From the NCBI GenBank assembly GCA_023145575.1, contig JAGLDN010000481.1:1-9336 (forward strand): DNA of 9,336 bases, in the 5' to 3' direction. This DNA comes from Psychromonas sp. (GTDB lineage Bacteria > Pseudomonadota > Gammaproteobacteria > Enterobacterales > Psychromonadaceae). The translations under genes were made by a program, and so were the position numbers. The stretch's first letter is position 1; the number at the start of each line of letters is the position of its first letter. This document shows, piece by piece, positions 6,758 to 9,336 of the stretch. A model generated the notes under the pieces. The model was not told the origin of the DNA. It saw nothing but the letters and a program-made list of their open reading frames with translations, and did no database searches.

Positions 6758-6882
6758 ACCGAAAAATGATTAGCACAGTTAATCGTTGACAGGTGATGAG
6801 ATGCGCCTTGTTTTGATTGTCGAGCTTGCCCCAGACAAAGCATTAAGTGGCATGGATATATAGGGGAATGGTGATGATAAAT

Positions 6883-6887
6883 GGAGG
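6883..6887 (+). promoter_or_regulatory. Ribosome binding site of the HD-GYP gene
   Basis: GGAGG ends 4 nt before the GTG at 6892. It decides the start: the frame is closed by a TAA just upstream (6889-6891), there is no in-frame ATG before the first membrane segment, and the encoded membrane helix needs this N-terminus. The spacing is a little short but the core is strong. Confidence 0.75.
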
Positions 6888-6891
6888 TTAA

Positions 6892-8718
6892 GTGGACAGC
6901 GAAAATTCCTTAAATACATCATTAAAGTACAAGATTTTAACTAAATTTTCTGGTGCTTTGATCCTTCTTACATTAGTTTTCATACTGACCTTTTTTCTTT
7001 TAAATGTGATTTCGCTGAATCTAAAGTATGATCACCAAGAAGCAAAAGTCAATGCGGCGATTAATGTCAGCAGTAGTTTGGTACGCAATATTTTTGATAG
7101 GATCTTTTCTGATCTCAACTTTTTATACGCAAGTTCTCTTTTTAATGATTATGTTCAAAATCCAACTAATCATAATCAAGAACGATTAGAAAATGAATTT
7201 ATAAGTTTTGAAAATAGCAGTCATTTATATGATCAAATACGCTTTATCGACGCACGTGGAATGGAAAGAATCAGAGTTGATTATCATGAAGATGGTTCAA
7301 CTATCGTGCCGAGAGAAAAACTGCAAAGTAAAAAAGATCGCGATTATTTCATTGATACGGCAGCGATTAAAGATGATAAATTTTATGTTTCACGTTTAGA
7401 TTTAAATAGAGAAAATGGAAAAATAGTAAAACCTCTAAAACCAATGCTCCGCTTTGCGAAACCGATAAAAGATAAAAATAATAATTTTAAAGGTATTTTG
7501 ATATTAAATTATTTCGGGGAACACTTTTTAAATTCTGTTCGAAAACACTTCGCGAATACTCCAGGGGATACCTCATTAGTAAATGTCAATGGATTTTGGC
7601 TCTTAAATGCAGATCCTGAAAATCAATGGGGGGGGATCCTTGAGCATGGAAAAAATTTTAAGTCGAAATATCCAGATGTTTGGAAGAAAATAAAAACAGA
7701 AAATAGAGGAATGATCCACACAAAAACAGGTGTTTTTACCTTTACGAAAGTACAGCCTCTCTTAAATTTCAAATTCGCGGTGAGTAATCATAAGCACTTT
7801 CTAGATAAATGGAAAATAGTGATTAAAAATCAACCATTGCGTTATTCACTTGAATCCTTAACAAAACTAAATGTATATGTACCAGTATTGATGCTTGGCT
7901 ATTTGATTGGTGCGTTTTTGATTTTTATTTGGGCAAGAGCGTCTGTTGGAAAAATGAAGGCAGAGCGTAACTTGAAGCATTTAAATGTTGCCTTGGAGGC
8001 CATTGTGATGGATCGCACTCTAGATTTAACAAGGCGCGCTGAAGAGCTCGAAGCAACAAAAAATGCGGTTATATTTGGAATGGCATCACTTGCTGAGATC
8101 CGAGATCCAGATACAGGTTCACATTTAAAGCGTACTCAAGTGTATACTAGAATGCTTGCAATGGAGTTGCGTAAACATCCTGATTTTTCGAATGTGTTAA
8201 CAGATGAGTTAATTAACATGTATGCTAAATCATCACCTCTGCATGATATTGGTAAGGTTGGCGTGCCTGATGCAATTTTATTGAAAAAAGGTGTGTTAAC
8301 CCCAGAAGAATTTGAGCAAATGAAGTGGCATACAACCTACGGTGCTCAAATTATTGAACGTTCAATTACAAATTTAAAATTGGAATTGCATTCCGACGAA
8401 GGTATTGAGTTTTTGTCGGTTGCCAAAGATATTATCGGTGGCCACCATGAAAAATGGGATGGTAGTGGTTATCCTTTAGGCTTAAGTGGCGATGATATTC
8501 CAATTTCAGCTAGGATCATGGCCGTTGCTGATGTTTATGATGCACTTTCAAATAAAAGACCTTACAAAGTTGCATTTCCCAGAGAAAAAGTAGAAGCTAT
8601 TATCCTCGAAGGTAAAGGGGGGCATTACGATCCACGAATTATTGATGCATTTGTCAATATCAAAGACGATTTTTGGTTTATAAAAAATGAGTTATCTGAA
8701 GAGATAGATGATGTTTAA
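6892..8718 (+). CDS. Cache-sensor HD-GYP cyclic-di-GMP phosphodiesterase
   Basis: A predicted inner-membrane enzyme that hydrolyses cyclic-di-GMP in response to a periplasmic signal. The 608-residue protein starts at GTG. It has membrane helix 1 at about 20-42 and a periplasmic Cache-like double sensor at about 43-325, with the conserved IRFIDARGMERIRVD (116-130) and YVSRLDLNRENG (165-176) leading to KPLKPMLRF (180-188). Membrane helix 2 is at about 328-349. A short coiled-coil linker (about 353-390) leads to the HD-GYP domain (about 395-590). Metal and substrate motifs look complete: RDPDTGSHLKR (404-414), HDIGK (451-455), H480, HH at 518-519, D547, and the GYP loop (D523, G526-Y527-P528). 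No GGDEF or EAL domain is present. Codons 246-248 (W-G-G) contain a run of eight G. No operon partner is seen: the upstream DNA is IS debris and an IS66 scar begins about 50 bp downstream. Ligand and output pathway are unknown. Confidence 0.93.
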   Translation: MDSENSLNTSLKYKILTKFSGALILLTLVFILTFFLLNVISLNLKYDHQEAKVNAAINVSSSLVRNIFDRIFSDLNFLYASSLFNDYVQNPTNHNQERLENEFISFENSSHLYDQIRFIDARGMERIRVDYHEDGSTIVPREKLQSKKDRDYFIDTAAIKDDKFYVSRLDLNRENGKIVKPLKPMLRFAKPIKDKNNNFKGILILNYFGEHFLNSVRKHFANTPGDTSLVNVNGFWLLNADPENQWGGILEHGKNFKSKYPDVWKKIKTENRGMIHTKTGVFTFTKVQPLLNFKFAVSNHKHFLDKWKIVIKNQPLRYSLESLTKLNVYVPVLMLGYLIGAFLIFIWARASVGKMKAERNLKHLNVALEAIVMDRTLDLTRRAEELEATKNAVIFGMASLAEIRDPDTGSHLKRTQVYTRMLAMELRKHPDFSNVLTDELINMYAKSSPLHDIGKVGVPDAILLKKGVLTPEEFEQMKWHTTYGAQIIERSITNLKLELHSDEGIEFLSVAKDIIGGHHEKWDGSGYPLGLSGDDIPISARIMAVADVYDALSNKRPYKVAFPREKVEAIILEGKGGHYDPRIIDAFVNIKDDFWFIKNELSEEIDDV

Positions 8719-8767
8719 GTGTGGCGATGCGATGGCTATATTCATGAGACTTCAAGATAAAAAGTCA

Positions 8768-9201
8768 GTAAGTCAAATTTCGCCAATATACTAGATTGTG
8801 ATGACCTTTCTAGTTTACAATTAAACCACTTACATTGGAAGCCATTTGATGTAGCATGCCAATGCGAATCTGGTTACTCGTGATTTTTAGAAAATTCTGG
8901 CAATTTGTTTTTGAATAATAGTGCCATAGGTCCGCTAGAGCTTTCTGCCTGCTTTCTGCAAGAGTATAAATAACCACGGATCCGACAGAACATTTTATCT
9001 CCTAATTCACTTTGAAAGTATCCTGATATTTATTAATGCACTTTAGTCATGTTAAGATAATGCTCACCAAGGTTATTGGTACCTTCTCTTCCATAAAATG
9101 TAGCACATAATCTTCAAAATTAATGAGCAGTTCAAGTAGGTTTCTAACTTTACTTTGTTTTATTCTTCTTCTTTTATGTCCTCTATTTGCTTCTTTTGGA
9201 G
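8768..9201 (-). mobile_element. 3' remnant of an IS66-family element
   Basis: Contains the decayed transposase tail 8874-9201 plus about 106 bp of tail. GTAAGTC at 8768 is proposed as the outer end because IS66 elements begin with GTAAG, and an inverse ACTTAC lies at 8828-8833 as a possible subterminal repeat. The exact end is inferred; the other end is beyond the inserted IS3 and outside the window, so target duplication cannot be tested. Confidence 0.6.
8874..9201 (-). pseudogene. C-terminal part of IS66-family transposase (TnpC), inactivated
   Basis: Reading from the IS3 boundary, the first frame gives KRRRIKQSKVRNLLELLINF then EDYVLHFMEEKVP (to about 9077), matching the IS66 'GRxKxSKxRNLLxRLRDFEDDVLRFMxDxxVPFTNN' region. 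A frameshift follows at about 9070-9080. In the next frame, TNNLGEHYLN then MTKVH matches the family's 'NNQGENDIRMTKV', and two TAA codons (9030-9035) replace the usual QK. ISGYFQSELGDK then FCRIRGYLYSCRKQ and LLFKNKLPEF continue to the natural stop at 8874-8876. The last part by itself looks like a 39-codon gene (start 8993, preceded by AGGAG), but the alignment shows it is only the transposase tail. One frameshift and two stops make it dead. Confidence 0.85.
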
Positions 9202-9336
9202 TGTAGTGGTCAACTAATTCTGGCCACTCCTCGGTATTCAAGCGCATAATTGCGCTCAGATTGATTGGGAGTTACCCCTCCGTTAAACCAGTGTGGCCTA
9301 ACATTATTATAATATTATTAGGCGACAATTAACTTG
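9202..9336 (-). mobile_element. 3' end of an IS3-family element inserted in the IS66 copy
   Basis: The terminal inverted repeat appears to begin TGTAGTGGTCAAC at 9202 on the plus strand. The transposase stop codon lies inside it, as is typical of IS3 elements. Immediately to its left the IS66 transposase sequence resumes, so this insertion split the IS66 gene. The other end of the IS3 is beyond the window. Confidence 0.7.
9210..9336 (-). pseudogene. C-terminal end of IS3-family transposase (OrfB)
   Basis: From 9314 to the TGA at 9210-9212 the frame reads YYNNVRPHWFNGGVTPNQ followed by SERNYALEYRGVARIS. This is the conserved end of IS3-type integrases, 'YYNxxRPHxxNGGLTPxxSER'. Upstream in the same frame KLIVA (to 9321) is followed by two TAA codons at 9315-9320 where the family has about four residues between KLxVA and YYN. 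That suggests a small deletion or mutation that inactivates the gene, although most of it is outside the window. It encodes the DDE recombinase acting on the IS ends. Confidence 0.75.

Larger units (their letters stand above)
6428..6882. other. Gene-free region upstream of the HD-GYP gene
   Basis: No intact gene. Apart from the palindrome, G-run and inverted repeat listed separately, there is a small hairpin, GTTGG (6656-6660) and CCAAC (6665-6669) around TGCG. A TTGACA at 6786-6791 is a perfect -35 hexamer, but no good -10 lies 16-18 nt downstream (TGTTTT at 6809). A TATATA at 6857-6862 lacks a matching -35. The promoter of the HD-GYP gene is therefore probably here but cannot be fixed. Translated fragments such as HPRVALHLAIERGG near 6681-6722 are too short to assign. 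Confidence 0.4.

Noticed and set aside
8874..8993. 39-residue small protein with AGGAG ribosome site
   Set aside because: FCRIRGYLYSCRKQ and LLFKNKLPEF are the conserved C-terminus of IS66 transposases, so the apparent start is an internal Met of a dead gene.
9047..9247. 66-residue minus-strand protein
   Set aside because: It spans the IS3/IS66 junction at 9201/9202 in a frame that is not the IS3 transposase frame. Only its second part is genuine IS66 transposase sequence.

Overview
The window comes from an AT-rich bacterium, most likely a gammaproteobacterium. The evidence is the Gram-negative TolC/HlyD/ABC-2 export operon, the double-membrane protein set, a Cache-HD-GYP cyclic-di-GMP receptor/phosphodiesterase, and IS3, IS66 and IS630 relics of the kind common in marine and host-associated Gammaproteobacteria. 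Species-level assignment is not possible from the sequence alone.

Layout. Bases 1-131 hold the tail of an unidentified reading frame and two 23-bp direct repeats spaced 30 bp apart, which look like the end of a mobile element. Bases 132-575 have no gene but contain the intrinsic terminator (about 374-414, minus strand) of the large minus-strand operon. Bases 576-5279 are a tightly packed four-gene operon read right to left: outer-membrane TolC-type channel, HlyD-type periplasmic adaptor, then two ABC-2-type permeases. The junctions are 3 bp, 1 bp and a 4-bp ATGA overlap. No ATPase gene lies in the operon or anywhere in the window. A perfect 8+8 bp inverted repeat (5343-5364) overlaps the predicted -10 of its promoter and is a good operator candidate, but no regulator gene is in view.

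Bases 5384-6891 contain no intact gene. They hold a nine-unit hexanucleotide microsatellite (5895-5948), a heavily decayed IS630-family transposase (about 5952-6393), an 18-bp tandem duplication, a perfect 16-bp palindrome (6481-6496), a run of nine G (6716-6724) and a 9-bp-arm inverted repeat. Bases 6892-8718 encode a two-TM protein with a periplasmic Cache-like sensor and a cytoplasmic HD-GYP domain with all visible catalytic motifs intact. This gene carries a run of eight G inside its sensor-coding part. Bases 8768-9336 are a nested IS scar: the dead 3' part of an IS66-family transposase interrupted at 9202 by the 3' end of an IS3-family element whose other end is outside the window.

The two intact units, an efflux/secretion operon and a cyclic-di-GMP phosphodiesterase gene, are transcribed divergently across IS debris on a segment with mobile-element remnants on both sides. 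Nothing in the sequence ties their functions together.
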